From contig NZ_JAQZAN010000001.1 in the NCBI RefSeq assembly GCF_028737255.1, positions 496,001 through 560,000 of the forward strand: DNA of 64,000 bases, read 5' to 3'. Below, in pieces: positions 28,164 through 37,884 of this stretch (its first letter is position 1; every line of letters begins with the position of its first letter). The notes under the pieces were generated by a model. The model was not told the origin of the DNA. It saw only the letters and a list, made by a program, of their open reading frames with translations, and ran no database searches. Source of the stretch: Actinomycetospora straminea (GTDB taxonomy: Bacteria > Actinomycetota > Actinomycetes > Mycobacteriales > Pseudonocardiaceae). Position numbers and translations under genes: made by a program.

Positions 28164-29438
28164 TCAGCGCTGCGCGGTGAGGGGCGTCAGCTCGGCGAGC
28201 TTCCAGCGCCCGTCGACCCGCTCCATCTCCAGACGCAGCAGGCCCGGGGCGTTCGTGGACTGCCCGGTGGTCGTGCGCTGCGCGGAGAACTGCGTCAGCG
28301 CCATGACCGTGGCCCGGTCGTCGCGCATCTGCGTCACGCCGATGTTGACGACCGTCGCCGTCTGCTTGAGCTGCTGCTGCTGCGCGGGCTGGCGGATGGT
28401 CTGGTCGAAGACCGCCATGTAGCGCTGGGAGAACTGCCCGGTCGACATGGTCCGGGCAGCGTCGGCCGAGTCGTCGAGGCGGGAGAAGTCGTAGGAGAAG
28501 ATCTTCTCGATCGCCTCGCGGCTCTGGCCGACGAGCTCGGCGGTGCCGCCGACGTCGACGACGGCCTGGTTGCTGACCGGCCCGCTCGTCCAGGCCTGCC
28601 GGCCCTGCCAGAACGCCAGGCCGCCGAGGGCCAGGCACAGCACGGTGACGACGACGAGCACGACCGGCAGCGCCCGCGAGGCGCCGAAGCGCGTCAGGGC
28701 CGCCCGCTCGCGCGCGAAGCGGCTCGGGGAGCCCGCGCCCTTCCCGCCGGTGCGCGTGGGCTTCGCCGCGCGCGTCAGGGCCGCGACGTCGCCGGCTGGC
28801 CGCTCCTTGGTGGCCGTGCCGGCGTCCGCGCGCGGGGTCATGCGCGTGGTGCCCCGGCGGGCCTTCGGGCGCGGCGTCGTGACGGTCGTGGCGGCGACCT
28901 TGGCGGTGTCGCCGGCCTCGGTGGTCTCGGCATCGGCGTCCGTGGCCTCGTCGGCCGCGGTCGCGTCCGCCGTCCGGCTGCCCGGCGCGGTCGCGGTCTC
29001 GGTCGCGGTCTCGGTCTCGGTCTCGGTCTCGGTCGCCGTGTCGGGCGCCGCGGCGGCCTCGGTCGTCGCACCGGCCGCGGTGTCGACCGCGGCCTCGTCG
29101 GTGACCGGCGCCGGCAGGGCGGTCGTCTCGGCGGACGCGACGGGGTCGGGCTCGGCGTCCGTCTCCGGCTCGGCGGTCGGCGCCTCGGGGACGTCCGGGA
29201 CCGGCGTCGCCGCCGTGCCGTTCGGGCGCGACGCCGCGTGGTCCGGGGCCGTGTCCGGCTCGGGCGCGACCCGGTCGTCGACGACGGCCGCGTCGAGGCG
29301 GTCGTCGAGATCGGGCGCGTCGACCGGGTCGACGGTGCCGGCACCGGCGCCCGCGTGGGCGTGCTGGCGCAGGCCGGCGACCTTGGGACGGCGGGCGGTG
29401 GAGCCGGGCTTCGTGCGGGAGCGGGGTGGCACGGTCAC
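28164..29438 (-). CDS. Mce-associated membrane protein, long disordered N-terminus
   Basis: Mce-associated (Mas) proteins are bitopic membrane proteins encoded behind mce genes, thought to stabilise the Mce complex. The 424-residue product has about 240 low-complexity cytoplasmic residues, including an acidic (TE) repeat (TATETETETETATETAT) encoded by tandem GTCTCG-like hexamers near 28,990-29,035. One transmembrane helix follows (ALPVVLVVVTVLCLALGGLA, about 254-274), then an extracytoplasmic Mas domain with IFSYDFSRLDDSADAARTM and the typical C-terminal WKLAELTPL. GTG start at 29436-29438. The tail length is unusual; the Mas domain is conventional. Confidence 0.85.
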   Translation of the reverse strand: MTVPPRSRTKPGSTARRPKVAGLRQHAHAGAGAGTVDPVDAPDLDDRLDAAVVDDRVAPEPDTAPDHAASRPNGTAATPVPDVPEAPTAEPETDAEPDPVASAETTALPAPVTDEAAVDTAAGATTEAAAAPDTATETETETETATETATAPGSRTADATAADEATDADAETTEAGDTAKVAATTVTTPRPKARRGTTRMTPRADAGTATKERPAGDVAALTRAAKPTRTGGKGAGSPSRFARERAALTRFGASRALPVVLVVVTVLCLALGGLAFWQGRQAWTSGPVSNQAVVDVGGTAELVGQSREAIEKIFSYDFSRLDDSADAARTMSTGQFSQRYMAVFDQTIRQPAQQQQLKQTATVVNIGVTQMRDDRATVMALTQFSAQRTTTGQSTNAPGLLRLEMERVDGRWKLAELTPLTAQR

Positions 29439-29463
29439 TCCCCCTTTCTGGTGTCGGCCGCGG

Positions 29464-30081
29464 CTACTGCTGTCCGGTCGAGGGCGTCGCCTTGGCGGCC
29501 TTCCAGCCGTCGGGCGTGCGGATCATCTCGACGAGGAACAGCTGCTGCTTGGACGTGGGCTGCGCGGTGGCGCTGCGGGCGTTGACGTCGATCGCCACGA
29601 TCGCCGAGGCCGTCGGCGGCTCGTGCAGCGGATCGAAGGCCGTCAGGGCCGCGGAGACCGGCGCCGCGATGACCTCGGCCTGCGACTGGCGCAGGTTCTC
29701 GGCGAACTGCTGCCGGACCCGCTGGTACTCGCCGAGCATCGGCTCGGTCAGGGACGTCTGCGCGGCGTTCAGGTCCGCGTCGAGCGTCGCCGGCCGCACC
29801 GTGTTGATGTTGACGACGATCTGCTCGGCGGCGTCGATCGCCTCGTCGCGCATCGCCGCGGCGTTCGCGTCGCTGCTCTGGGTCCCGGTCCACCAGTAGA
29901 CGCCGCTCGCGACGGCGGCCGCCAGGGCCAGGACGGTCAGGACCGCCAGCACGGTCACCAGGCGCCGCCGCCGCTGCTCGGGGGTCGCGGCGGGCTTGTC
30001 GGTGGCCTCATCGGTCTCGGGGGCCTTCTGGGCCGTCGTCGGGGACGTGGCGCTCAGCTCCTCAGGTCGTCCGCCGGGCAT
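29464..30081 (-). CDS. Mce-associated membrane protein
   Basis: A 205-residue bitopic protein: short Pro/Thr-rich cytoplasmic segment, Arg cluster (EQRRRRL), transmembrane helix about residues 42-66 (VTVLAVLTVLALAAAVASGV), then an extracytoplasmic Mas domain ending in the typical TPDGWKAAKATP. It lies 32 bp after mceF and 25 bp before the second Mas gene, in the same operon. Confidence 0.85.
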   Translation of the reverse strand: MPGGRPEELSATSPTTAQKAPETDEATDKPAATPEQRRRRLVTVLAVLTVLALAAAVASGVYWWTGTQSSDANAAAMRDEAIDAAEQIVVNINTVRPATLDADLNAAQTSLTEPMLGEYQRVRQQFAENLRQSQAEVIAAPVSAALTAFDPLHEPPTASAIVAIDVNARSATAQPTSKQQLFLVEMIRTPDGWKAAKATPSTGQQ

Positions 30082-30113
30082 ATCGGGGAGCGCCGGCGGG
30101 GTCGTGCTCGGGG

Positions 30114-31403
30114 TCAGTCGCTGCCGAGGCCCGGGATGATCACCGGGGGCGCGCCGCGCGTGCTGCCCTCCAGGACACCGCCGGCGGGCAGCGAGGCCAG
30201 CGCGGTCGTGTCCTGCGGTGCATTCTGCGGCTTGTTGGATCCGCCGGCCTCGGCGGGGTTGCCGGGGTTCTCCGAGTCGTAGGGCGGCGGCAGGTTCTGG
30301 GCGCCACGGACGTTGACCGGCGGCGCCTCGGCGCAGCGCACGCTGGTGTCCATGGGGATGAAGTCCTTCTCGTCGGCCCGCCGCCAGCCCGCGTCGGGCT
30401 GCAGGTAGCCCTCGGTGCAGTACGGCGGGTCGGCGATGTTCAGCACGAGGCCGAAGTGCACCCGGCCGTCGGGGCCGGGGTCGCCGGCGTCCTGCAGGAC
30501 CGACGGCGCCGCCGCGGACAGTGCCGGGTACGTGACGAGCACCTGCTCCACGCCCGCGAGGCGGGGTTCGAGGATGCGGGTGATGGTCAACAGGTTGGCG
30601 ATCACCCGGCTCAGGTCCGGTCCGACATCGCGGATCAGGCCTTCGAGCTCGCGGGCCGCCGGTGGCGCCGAGTTGACCAGCCGCCGGAGGTTCGGGTCGT
30701 CCGCCTTGAGCTGCGCGGTGAACAGCTGCAGGTCCCGGCTCAGCGAGATGATCTGCGGGCCGAGGTCCACCTGGGTGTTGAGCACGATCCGCCCGTCGCG
30801 CAGCAGCTGCCGGAATGTCGGCAGGTTGGCGATGGCGTCGGGCACGAGCGCGTTGGTGCCGTCGAGCAGGCGCTGGAGGTCCGGGCCCGCGCGGTCGAAC
30901 GCGTTGAAGAGCTCGTCGACGGTGGTGCGCAGCTCCGGCAGGGGAACCGACGTGGCGAGGGCGTTGACGTCGGCCAGGAGCTGGTCGACGGGCACGGGGG
31001 TCCGCGTCCGCTCCATCGGGATGACCGACCCGTCCTCGAGGTACGGGCCCGCGTTGTTCGGCGGCTGGAGGTCGACGTACTGCTCACCGACCGCCGAGCG
31101 GTTCGCGATCACCGCCGTGGCCGAGGCCGGCACCTCGGGCGAGTCCTGCTCGATCTCGAGTTCGACCTCGAGGCCGCGCGGGGTGACCCGCATGTCGCCG
31201 ACCTTGCCGATCTCCACGCCGCGGTAGCTGACCGAGGCGTCCGGGAAGATCCCGCCGGAGTCGGCGAGCTGGACACGCACGGTGTACGGGCCGAGGCCGA
31301 TGAGCGAGTCCGCGCCGACGTAGCGCAGGCCGACGTAGCCGATGCCCACGATCGAGATGACCGCGAACAACGCCACGAGGCGCAGCGTCTTGGTGCCGAT
31401 CAT
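30114..31403 (-). CDS. mceF: Mce family protein MceF
   Basis: Substrate-binding component of a lipid importer, thought to form part of a heterohexameric tube across the cell envelope. The 429-residue product has an N-terminal helix (LVALFAVISIVGIGYVGLRY), the MCE domain (YTVRVQLADSGGIFPDASVS, YRGVEIGKVGDM, ANRSAVGEQYVDLQPP), a long helical region and a Pro/Asn-rich tail. ATGA overlap with mceE. Confidence 0.93.
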   Translation of the reverse strand: MIGTKTLRLVALFAVISIVGIGYVGLRYVGADSLIGLGPYTVRVQLADSGGIFPDASVSYRGVEIGKVGDMRVTPRGLEVELEIEQDSPEVPASATAVIANRSAVGEQYVDLQPPNNAGPYLEDGSVIPMERTRTPVPVDQLLADVNALATSVPLPELRTTVDELFNAFDRAGPDLQRLLDGTNALVPDAIANLPTFRQLLRDGRIVLNTQVDLGPQIISLSRDLQLFTAQLKADDPNLRRLVNSAPPAARELEGLIRDVGPDLSRVIANLLTITRILEPRLAGVEQVLVTYPALSAAAPSVLQDAGDPGPDGRVHFGLVLNIADPPYCTEGYLQPDAGWRRADEKDFIPMDTSVRCAEAPPVNVRGAQNLPPPYDSENPGNPAEAGGSNKPQNAPQDTTALASLPAGGVLEGSTRGAPPVIIPGLGSD

Positions 31404-32608
31404 CCGCCGTTCCCTCCGCCGTCCGCGGTGCCGAGGCCGGGGAGCTGGGGGACCAGTCCGGCGGTGTTCTGGGCGCCTGCACCCGTGCCCCCGCCTGCCC
31501 CGCCTGCGGGCTGCGGGGTGGTGCCGGGCGTCTGCAGGAGCTTGAAGATCGCGTCCACGCCGGGCACCTCGGGACTGTTGAGGATGGTCGTCAGGAGGTC
31601 CTGGAGGTTGATCTGGAGGCTGACGTCGATGTTCGCGAAGTCGCCCTTGATGACGTTGAGCGAGTTGTCGGCGAACGGGATCGTCAGGAGGATCTCGAGC
31701 GACCGCGGCAGGGCGTCGCCCGCCTCCACGAGGTTGCGCAGGATCGGCTGGAGGGCCCGCAGGTCGGCCACGGTGTTGGCCTGGCTCCGCCGGATGACGT
31801 CGGTCCCGACGTCCGAGAGCCGGCGCAGCGCCTGCAGCGTCTCGACGAGCAGGCCGCGCTGCTGGTTGAGCACGTCCAGGCCCGGCCCGAGGTTGTCGAT
31901 GACGTTGGCGATGCGCGCACGCTGATCGACCAGCGTGCGCGTGAGCCGCTCGAGCGAGTCGATGGCGCGGACGATGTCGGCCTTCTGCCGGTCGAGGGTG
32001 CCGACGAGCGTGTCGAGGTTGGTGAGCAGCGAGCGCAGCTGCTCCTCGTTGCCCGTGGTCGCGGCGTTGAGCTCGCGGGCGATCGTCTGGACCTTCTCGA
32101 CCCCACCGCCGTTGAGCAGCAGCGACAGCGCGCCGAGGACCTCCTCGACCTGGGCGCCGACGTCGGTCTGGTCGACCGGGATCACCGCGCCGTTGGCCAG
32201 GCGTCCCTGGGCCGGGGCGCCGGGTGCCGGGAGGAGCTCCACGAACTTCTCGCCGAGGAGGCTGGTCTGGCGCAGCCGGGCGGTCGCGTTGCCCGGCAGG
32301 ACGACGGCGCCGTTGACCTCGACCCGCACCTGCGCGGTCCAGCCGTCAGGCGCCAGCGAGACCTCACGGACGACGCCGACGGGCACGTCGTTGACGCGCA
32401 CGCTGTTGTTCGGCACGAGGTCCACGACGTTCGTGAACTGCGCCGTGACCGTGTAGGGCTCCGGACCGAGCGCCGCCCCGCCCGGCAGCGGGAGCTCCTG
32501 GAGCGACTGGATGCCGCAGCCGGTCAGCGCGACCAGCGCCACGACCAGCAGGGTCACCACCCGGGTGCGGCGCGACGCCGTCCCCGAGGGGCGGTGCGGT
32601 GCGCTCAC
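31400..32608 (-). CDS. mceE: Mce family lipoprotein MceE
   Basis: The lipoprotein member of the Mce hexamer (LprK-like). The signal peptide of about 30 residues ends in the lipobox LTGC. The MCE domain follows (YTVTAQFTNVVDLVPNNSVR, VNDVPVGVVREV, RLRQTSLLGEKFVELLP), then a helical region and a Gly/Ala-rich tail. The 402-residue product starts at GTG 32606-32608, which overlaps the mceD stop (GTGA). Confidence 0.94.
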   Translation of the reverse strand: MSAPHRPSGTASRRTRVVTLLVVALVALTGCGIQSLQELPLPGGAALGPEPYTVTAQFTNVVDLVPNNSVRVNDVPVGVVREVSLAPDGWTAQVRVEVNGAVVLPGNATARLRQTSLLGEKFVELLPAPGAPAQGRLANGAVIPVDQTDVGAQVEEVLGALSLLLNGGGVEKVQTIARELNAATTGNEEQLRSLLTNLDTLVGTLDRQKADIVRAIDSLERLTRTLVDQRARIANVIDNLGPGLDVLNQQRGLLVETLQALRRLSDVGTDVIRRSQANTVADLRALQPILRNLVEAGDALPRSLEILLTIPFADNSLNVIKGDFANIDVSLQINLQDLLTTILNSPEVPGVDAIFKLLQTPGTTPQPAGGAGGGTGAGAQNTAGLVPQLPGLGTADGGGNGG

Positions 32609-33996
32609 TGCCCACCTCCGACGGTGTCGAAGCCGAGGATCCCGGCGCCCGGTTCGGTCGGGGTCGCGGCGCCGGCATCGGCGGTTCCGCCACCCTCGGC
32701 GGGCGCTGCACCGGCGTCGCCGCCGGCTCCGGCCGGGGCCCCTCCGGGCAGGGCCGTCAAGGGCACCAGCGCGTCGAGGGACGGCTGCTGGTTGAGCAGC
32801 CCGAGCAGGTCCTGGATGGGGGCCAGGGACAGCCCCAGCGGCGAGTTCCCGACGACGTTTCCTTCCGTGTCGGTGCCGCCCAGCAGCGCGCCACAGACGA
32901 CCGATGCGCGGGCCACGTTGGTCAGCACCGGATCGAGCGGCTGGGCGAGCGCGTTCGGCAGTCCCGGCTGGTTGGCCAGCAGGCTGCAGAGCAGGGCCCG
33001 CGGGTCCAGCCCGGCGCCCAAGAGCTCCGGCGCCAGCACCGGACGCACGTCGAGCGTCCCGGAGCGGGCGTTGTACGAGTTCGTCAGGTTGCCCAGCGCG
33101 AGCGGAGCGACGTTGGTGAACTCGGTGATCGCCCGGCGCTGCCGCACCAGGATGTCGGTGATGTTGGCCAGGCGACGGACATCGGTGCGCAGGATGTCGC
33201 GGTTGTCCCGGATGAAGCGGGCGACGTCGTCCAGCGCCGGCGGGAGCGTCGCGAGCACCGTCGAGAGGTTGCCGCGCTCCGAGGCGAGGAACGCGGCGAT
33301 GTCCGCGAGCTGGTTGTTGAGGTCGCGGACGGCGCCGTCGTTGCGGGCCAGCATGTTCGTGAACTGGCCGAGGTTGTCGACCGTCGCGAACAGGTTGTCC
33401 CGGTTGTCGGCCAGCGTGCCGACCGCGCCCCCGAGCTCGGTGATCGTGCTCTTGAGCAGCTCACCGTTGCCGCCGAGGGCGCCCGCCGAGGAGGTCAGGA
33501 GGCGGTTGAGCGCACCCTGCTGGTTGGCGCCGTTCGGCCCGAGGGCGCGGGCGATGGTGTCGAGGCTCTGGTAGACGCGGTCGAGCTCGACCGGGGTGCC
33601 GGTGCGCTCGAGCGGGATCACCGCACCGTCGGCGAGCTGGGGCCCGTTCTCGTAGGTCGGGCCGAGCTGGATGTACCGGTCACTGACCAGCGTCGGAGCA
33701 ACGATGACGGCCTGGGCGTCGGCCCGGACCGGGGCCTCGTTGTCGACCTTGAGGACGACCCGGACGACGTCGCCCTGCGGGACGATCTCGTCGACCGTCC
33801 CGACCGGGATGCCCTGGATCGTCACCTCGTTGGCGACATAGAGGCCGACGGTGTTGTCGAAGTAGGCGGTCACCGTGCGCTGGCTGCCGCGCTGCAGGAC
33901 GTACCAGAGCCCCGCCGTCGCGAGCAGCGCGATGACCAGCGCCGCCGCGAGCGTGCGCGACGCGCTCTCGAAGAAGTCGACCATGCGGTTCGACAT
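32605..33996 (-). CDS. mceD: Mce family protein MceD
   Basis: 463 residues with an N-terminal helix (TLAAALVIALLATAGLWYVL), MCE domain (VTAYFDNTVGLYVANEVTIQ, GIPVGTVDEIVP, APTLVSDRYIQLGPTY) and a long coiled helical segment. The Ala/Gly/Pro-rich C-terminus is disordered. The ATG overlaps the mceC stop (TGATG). Confidence 0.93.
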   Translation of the reverse strand: MSNRMVDFFESASRTLAAALVIALLATAGLWYVLQRGSQRTVTAYFDNTVGLYVANEVTIQGIPVGTVDEIVPQGDVVRVVLKVDNEAPVRADAQAVIVAPTLVSDRYIQLGPTYENGPQLADGAVIPLERTGTPVELDRVYQSLDTIARALGPNGANQQGALNRLLTSSAGALGGNGELLKSTITELGGAVGTLADNRDNLFATVDNLGQFTNMLARNDGAVRDLNNQLADIAAFLASERGNLSTVLATLPPALDDVARFIRDNRDILRTDVRRLANITDILVRQRRAITEFTNVAPLALGNLTNSYNARSGTLDVRPVLAPELLGAGLDPRALLCSLLANQPGLPNALAQPLDPVLTNVARASVVCGALLGGTDTEGNVVGNSPLGLSLAPIQDLLGLLNQQPSLDALVPLTALPGGAPAGAGGDAGAAPAEGGGTADAGAATPTEPGAGILGFDTVGGGQ

Positions 33997-35396
33997 CAGT
34001 TGCCTCCGCCTTCGCCGTCGCCCGCGGGGGCAGCGCCGGCGGGAGCAGGGCCGGCGGCGGGAGCCGCGTCACCGGCCGGGGCACCGCCGGCCGGAGCGCC
34101 ACCGCCGGGCAGCAGACCGCCGGCTGCCGGCGCCAGTGCCTCCGTCAGCGCGTTCAGATCGGGCACTCCGTTCGGGAAGAGGATCGCGAGCTGCTGTTGG
34201 TTCAGCCCGGGCTGGGCCTCCGTGCCGCCGCTGAGGATCGTCTGCAGCTGGGTGAGGTCCGCCGGGCTCAGACCCTGGATCACGGTCACGAGCTGGGTCG
34301 GATCCGACGTCGGGCCCAGGAGGTCCGGCAGCCCGACGCCCGCGAGCTGGGCGAGCGCGTTGCCGAGGATCTGCTGCAGCAGCGCCGGGTTGAAGAGCCC
34401 TGCCAGGCTGGTCGGGTCGATGGTGGAGCCGGGATCGCACACCTGGTCGCCGGGCGGGTCGAGGTTGCAGATGTAGGCGTCGAACCAGCGCCCGTTGCCG
34501 ACGACGTTGGCGAACACCCGGACGAAGGGGGCCAGCAGCCGCAGGCCGTTCTCCAGGTTCGCCGAGTTCTCCTCGAGCGTGCGCAGCACGCCCTCGAGCT
34601 GCTCGAGGGTCGGCCGCAGCGTCGCCTCGTTGTCGGCGACCAGGCCGCGCAGCTGCGCGGCGAGGGCGATGGTGCCGTTGAGCAGGTTGTCGATGGCCGC
34701 CTTGCGCGCCCGCAGCTCGGAGAGCAGGAGGTTGCCGTCGTTGATGAGGCGCTCGACCTCGCGGTCCCGGTCGGCGAGCACCTGCGTCGTGGTGCGGGTG
34801 TTGGCCAGCAGGCGGGCGAGCTCCTGGTCGCGCGACGAGATCGTCCGCGAGAGACGGGAGAGTCCGTCCAGCGCGCCGCGCACCGGCCCCGCCGCGCCGT
34901 CGAGGGTGTCCGACAGGACACCGAGGCTCTGCGCGAGCTGGTCGGTGTTGAGGTCCTCGACCGTCGTCGACAGCTGCGAGAACGCCTGGATGACGTCGAA
35001 CGGCGCGCGGGTGCGCTGCCGGGGGATGGCCTGGTCCGGATCCAGCGGCCGCTCCCCCGCGGGCTCCAGCGCGATGTACTTCTGCCCGAGGACGGTCTTG
35101 ATCTCGATCGCGGCGGAGGTCCGGTCGCCGATCCAGGCGTCCGGCGCCTTGAACGAGATGACGACGTCGTTGCCCTCGAGCGTGAGGTCGGTGACCGTCC
35201 CGACGCGGATGCCGGCGACGCGGACGTCGTCGTCGGGCAGCACGCCGGCCGACTCGCTGAAGCGGGCCGTGTACGTCGGGCCCTGACCGATGAGCGGCAG
35301 GTCCTTGACGTTCAGCGACGCGGCGATCAGCAGCAGGATGATCGCGATGCTGGCCGCGCCGATGGGGAGGGGGTTCCGCTTGCGGAACGGCTTCAT
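33996..35396 (-). CDS. mceC: Mce family protein MceC
   Basis: 466 residues, beginning MKPFRKRNPLPIGAASIAII with one transmembrane helix, then an MCE domain (YTARFSESAGVLPDDDVRVA, GIRVGTVTDL, EIKTVLGQKYIALEP). The tail is a Pro/Ala/Gly-rich repeat (PAGGAPAGDAAPAAGPAP). I prefer ATG 35394-35396, which overlaps the mceB stop as ATGA, over the ATG nine bases upstream. Confidence 0.93.
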   Translation of the reverse strand: MKPFRKRNPLPIGAASIAIILLLIAASLNVKDLPLIGQGPTYTARFSESAGVLPDDDVRVAGIRVGTVTDLTLEGNDVVISFKAPDAWIGDRTSAAIEIKTVLGQKYIALEPAGERPLDPDQAIPRQRTRAPFDVIQAFSQLSTTVEDLNTDQLAQSLGVLSDTLDGAAGPVRGALDGLSRLSRTISSRDQELARLLANTRTTTQVLADRDREVERLINDGNLLLSELRARKAAIDNLLNGTIALAAQLRGLVADNEATLRPTLEQLEGVLRTLEENSANLENGLRLLAPFVRVFANVVGNGRWFDAYICNLDPPGDQVCDPGSTIDPTSLAGLFNPALLQQILGNALAQLAGVGLPDLLGPTSDPTQLVTVIQGLSPADLTQLQTILSGGTEAQPGLNQQQLAILFPNGVPDLNALTEALAPAAGGLLPGGGAPAGGAPAGDAAPAAGPAPAGAAPAGDGEGGGN

Positions 35397-36433
35397 CCGC
35401 TGCATCGGTTCGCCACATCAGGGAGTTGGATGACCGAACCGAGGTCGATCGGGGGCAGGGGGAGCGGGTCGAAGCTGACGGTGCCGCCGACCGCGCAGAG
35501 GTAGAAGTTGAACCAGGACCCGTAGCTGCCGGCCCGGCCGAAGTTGTTGGCCTTCTGCGGCGTGAGGCGCAGGAACTCCTCGACGAGCGCGCGGTTGTCG
35601 TTGAGGTTCTCCGACAGCCGGCCGAGCTGGACGATGTCGTCGCGCAGCGGCGGTCGCGCCTCGTCGAGCAGGCCGGCCGTCGCCGTCGTCAGGTCGGCGA
35701 TCGGCTGCAGCGTCTCCCCGATCCGCACGCGGTCGGCGGCGAGCCCGCTGACCAGCTGTTGCAGCGACACGATCAGCCCGGAGAGGCGTTCGTCGCGAGC
35801 GTTGACGGTGTCGAGCACCAGGTTCAGGTTGTTGATCAGCGACCCGATGACCGCGTCCCGGTCGGCGATCGTCGCGGTCAGCGACGCGGTCCGGGCGAGC
35901 AGCGAGTTCACCGTCCCGGCCTGGCCCTGGAGCACCTGGATGATCTCGAACGACAGCTGGTTGATGTCGTTCGGGCTCAGGGCCTGGAACAGCGGCTTGA
36001 AGCCGTTGAACACCACGGTCAGGTTGAGCGGCGGCCGCGTCTGGCTCTCGGGGATCGTCGCCCCCGGCCGCAGGGTCGCGTTCATCGGTCCGTTGCCGCG
36101 GGCCACCTCGAGGTACCGCTGCCCGACGAGGTTCTGGTACTTGATCGAGAAGATCGACCCGACGGGGAGCCGGCGCGTCTCGTCGACCTTGAACGTCACC
36201 TCGGCGACGTTCCGGTCGACCAGCTGCACCTCGGTGACCTGGCCGACCCGGACGCCGGCGATGCGGACGTCGCTGCCCGCGATGAGGCCGGAGGCGTCGG
36301 TGAAGCGCGCCTTGTAGTCCTCGGTGCTGCCGAAGTAGCTGTTCTGGATGGCGGTGAGCAGGACAGCCACCGACAGCACGGTGATGATCGTGAAGATCGC
36401 CAGCTTGATCAGCGGTGCGGCGAGCCCCCTCAC
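35393..36433 (-). CDS. mceB: Mce family protein MceB
   Basis: 346 residues with an N-terminal helix (LAIFTIITVLSVAVLLTAIQ), MCE domain (YKARFTDASGLIAGSDVRIA, GVRVGTVTEVQ-like GVRVGQVTEVQL, KYQNLVGQRYLEVARG) and a C-terminal helical region without a long tail. The GTG at 36431-36433 overlaps the mceA stop. Confidence 0.93.
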   Translation of the reverse strand: MRGLAAPLIKLAIFTIITVLSVAVLLTAIQNSYFGSTEDYKARFTDASGLIAGSDVRIAGVRVGQVTEVQLVDRNVAEVTFKVDETRRLPVGSIFSIKYQNLVGQRYLEVARGNGPMNATLRPGATIPESQTRPPLNLTVVFNGFKPLFQALSPNDINQLSFEIIQVLQGQAGTVNSLLARTASLTATIADRDAVIGSLINNLNLVLDTVNARDERLSGLIVSLQQLVSGLAADRVRIGETLQPIADLTTATAGLLDEARPPLRDDIVQLGRLSENLNDNRALVEEFLRLTPQKANNFGRAGSYGSWFNFYLCAVGGTVSFDPLPLPPIDLGSVIQLPDVANRCSG

Positions 36434-37884
36434 CGGACCACCGCCGGCGCTCCGCGCAGCGTCGCTGCGGTCAGGTAGGGCGCGAAGGAGGGCACCTGCG
36501 ACGGGGTCTCGCCCATCTGCAGCGCCGTCACCTCGGTCACCAGGCGGCGCTCCTCCGGTGAGTTGGGGGTGTTGGGCAGGCCGATGTTGGCGCCGTCGAC
36601 GCGCCCGGGAGCGGCCTGGCCCTCGGTGCGGCCCCCGCCGGTGCGGGCGGTGCTGGCCGCCTCGTTGCCGGTGTCGGAGTCCTCGTCGATCTCCTCGCCC
36701 GCACCGCCCGCGTACGCGTCCTGCGTGCCGCGGGAGGGGTCCGGCGGGATGGACCCGTCACGGATGGGGCCGCCCGGCGGGAACTGCGGCGCCTGGCCCT
36801 CGATCTGGTAGCAGCGCGGCCCGCGGTCGTCGAGGTACTGCGGTTCCTCACCGGGCACGTACTTGCCGTTGTCGATCGTGAGCTCGGCCTCGATGAGGAC
36901 ACCGGTGGTCGGGCTCAGGACGTTGTTGATCAATGGCGCTAGATCGGCGAGCTGCCGGAACAGGCACGGGAACTCCGAGCTGTACCGGGCGAGGAGCTCG
37001 AGCGTCGGCCGGGCCGAGGCCGCCAGGGCGATGATGTTGTCGCGGTTGGCGACCAGGAAGTCCGTGGTCACGTTGGCCGCCGACGTCACCGACCGGAACG
37101 TCGACTCGAACGCCGCCCGCTGCTCGACGAGCGTGCGGCTCGTCGTCACCAGGTTGTCCAGCGCCAGGATCAGGTCCGGCGCCGCGACGTTGTAGATGTC
37201 CGCGGTGGGGGCCAGCGCCCGCAGGTTGGCCTGCAGGTCGGGCAGCGCCGGGATGACGCCCTCGACGTACTGGTTGAGCAGCACGAGCGTGTCGCCGAGC
37301 TCCTCGCCGCGACCCGACAGGGCCTGCGAGACCGCGCCGAGCGTGTCCGAGAGCTTCTGCGGCTGCACCGCGGTGAGCACCGGGAGCAGGTTGTTGAGCA
37401 CCTGCTCGGTCTCGGTGGCGTTCTCCGACCGGTCCTGGGCGATGGTGTCGCCCTCCTGCAGCGGCCGGGCGCTCCCGTTCGGCGGGATCGACAGCGACAC
37501 GTAGCGCTCACCGAACAGCGTCTTCGGGATGAGCATCGCGGTCGTGTTGCTCGGGATGGTCGGCAGGAAGTCCGGGTCCATCGCCATCTCGACGACCGCA
37601 CCCGAGCCGTCGCTGTCGATGGACCGGATCTCACCGACGATGATCCCGCGGACCTTGACGTCGCCCTGCGGCGAGAGCTGGTTGCCCGCGGTGTCGGTCC
37701 GCAGCGTGACCATCTCGACCGGCTTGAACAGCTTGTTGAAGTTGGCCAGGCAGAACGCCACGACCAGCAGCATGAGCAGCACGAGAGCCAGGCCCATGAG
37801 CCGGCGGCGCAGCGGGCTCAGCGGCGGCCGCTTGTCCTTGACGGGCGGCGCGTAGTCCTCGCGCTCCTGCGTGGGTGCGCTCAT
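36430..37884 (-). CDS. mceA: Mce family protein MceA
   Basis: First Mce protein of the operon, 484 residues. Transmembrane helix about residues 28-48 (LMGLALVLLMLLVVAFCLAN), MCE domain (TDTAGNQLSPQGDVKVRGII, then LIPKTLFGERYVSLSI), helical region, and an acidic/polar tail of about 120 residues. It overlaps yrbEB as ATGA. The substrate (sterol, fatty acid or other lipid) cannot be told from sequence. Confidence 0.93.
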   Translation of the reverse strand: MSAPTQEREDYAPPVKDKRPPLSPLRRRLMGLALVLLMLLVVAFCLANFNKLFKPVEMVTLRTDTAGNQLSPQGDVKVRGIIVGEIRSIDSDGSGAVVEMAMDPDFLPTIPSNTTAMLIPKTLFGERYVSLSIPPNGSARPLQEGDTIAQDRSENATETEQVLNNLLPVLTAVQPQKLSDTLGAVSQALSGRGEELGDTLVLLNQYVEGVIPALPDLQANLRALAPTADIYNVAAPDLILALDNLVTTSRTLVEQRAAFESTFRSVTSAANVTTDFLVANRDNIIALAASARPTLELLARYSSEFPCLFRQLADLAPLINNVLSPTTGVLIEAELTIDNGKYVPGEEPQYLDDRGPRCYQIEGQAPQFPPGGPIRDGSIPPDPSRGTQDAYAGGAGEEIDEDSDTGNEAASTARTGGGRTEGQAAPGRVDGANIGLPNTPNSPEERRLVTEVTALQMGETPSQVPSFAPYLTAATLRGAPAVVR

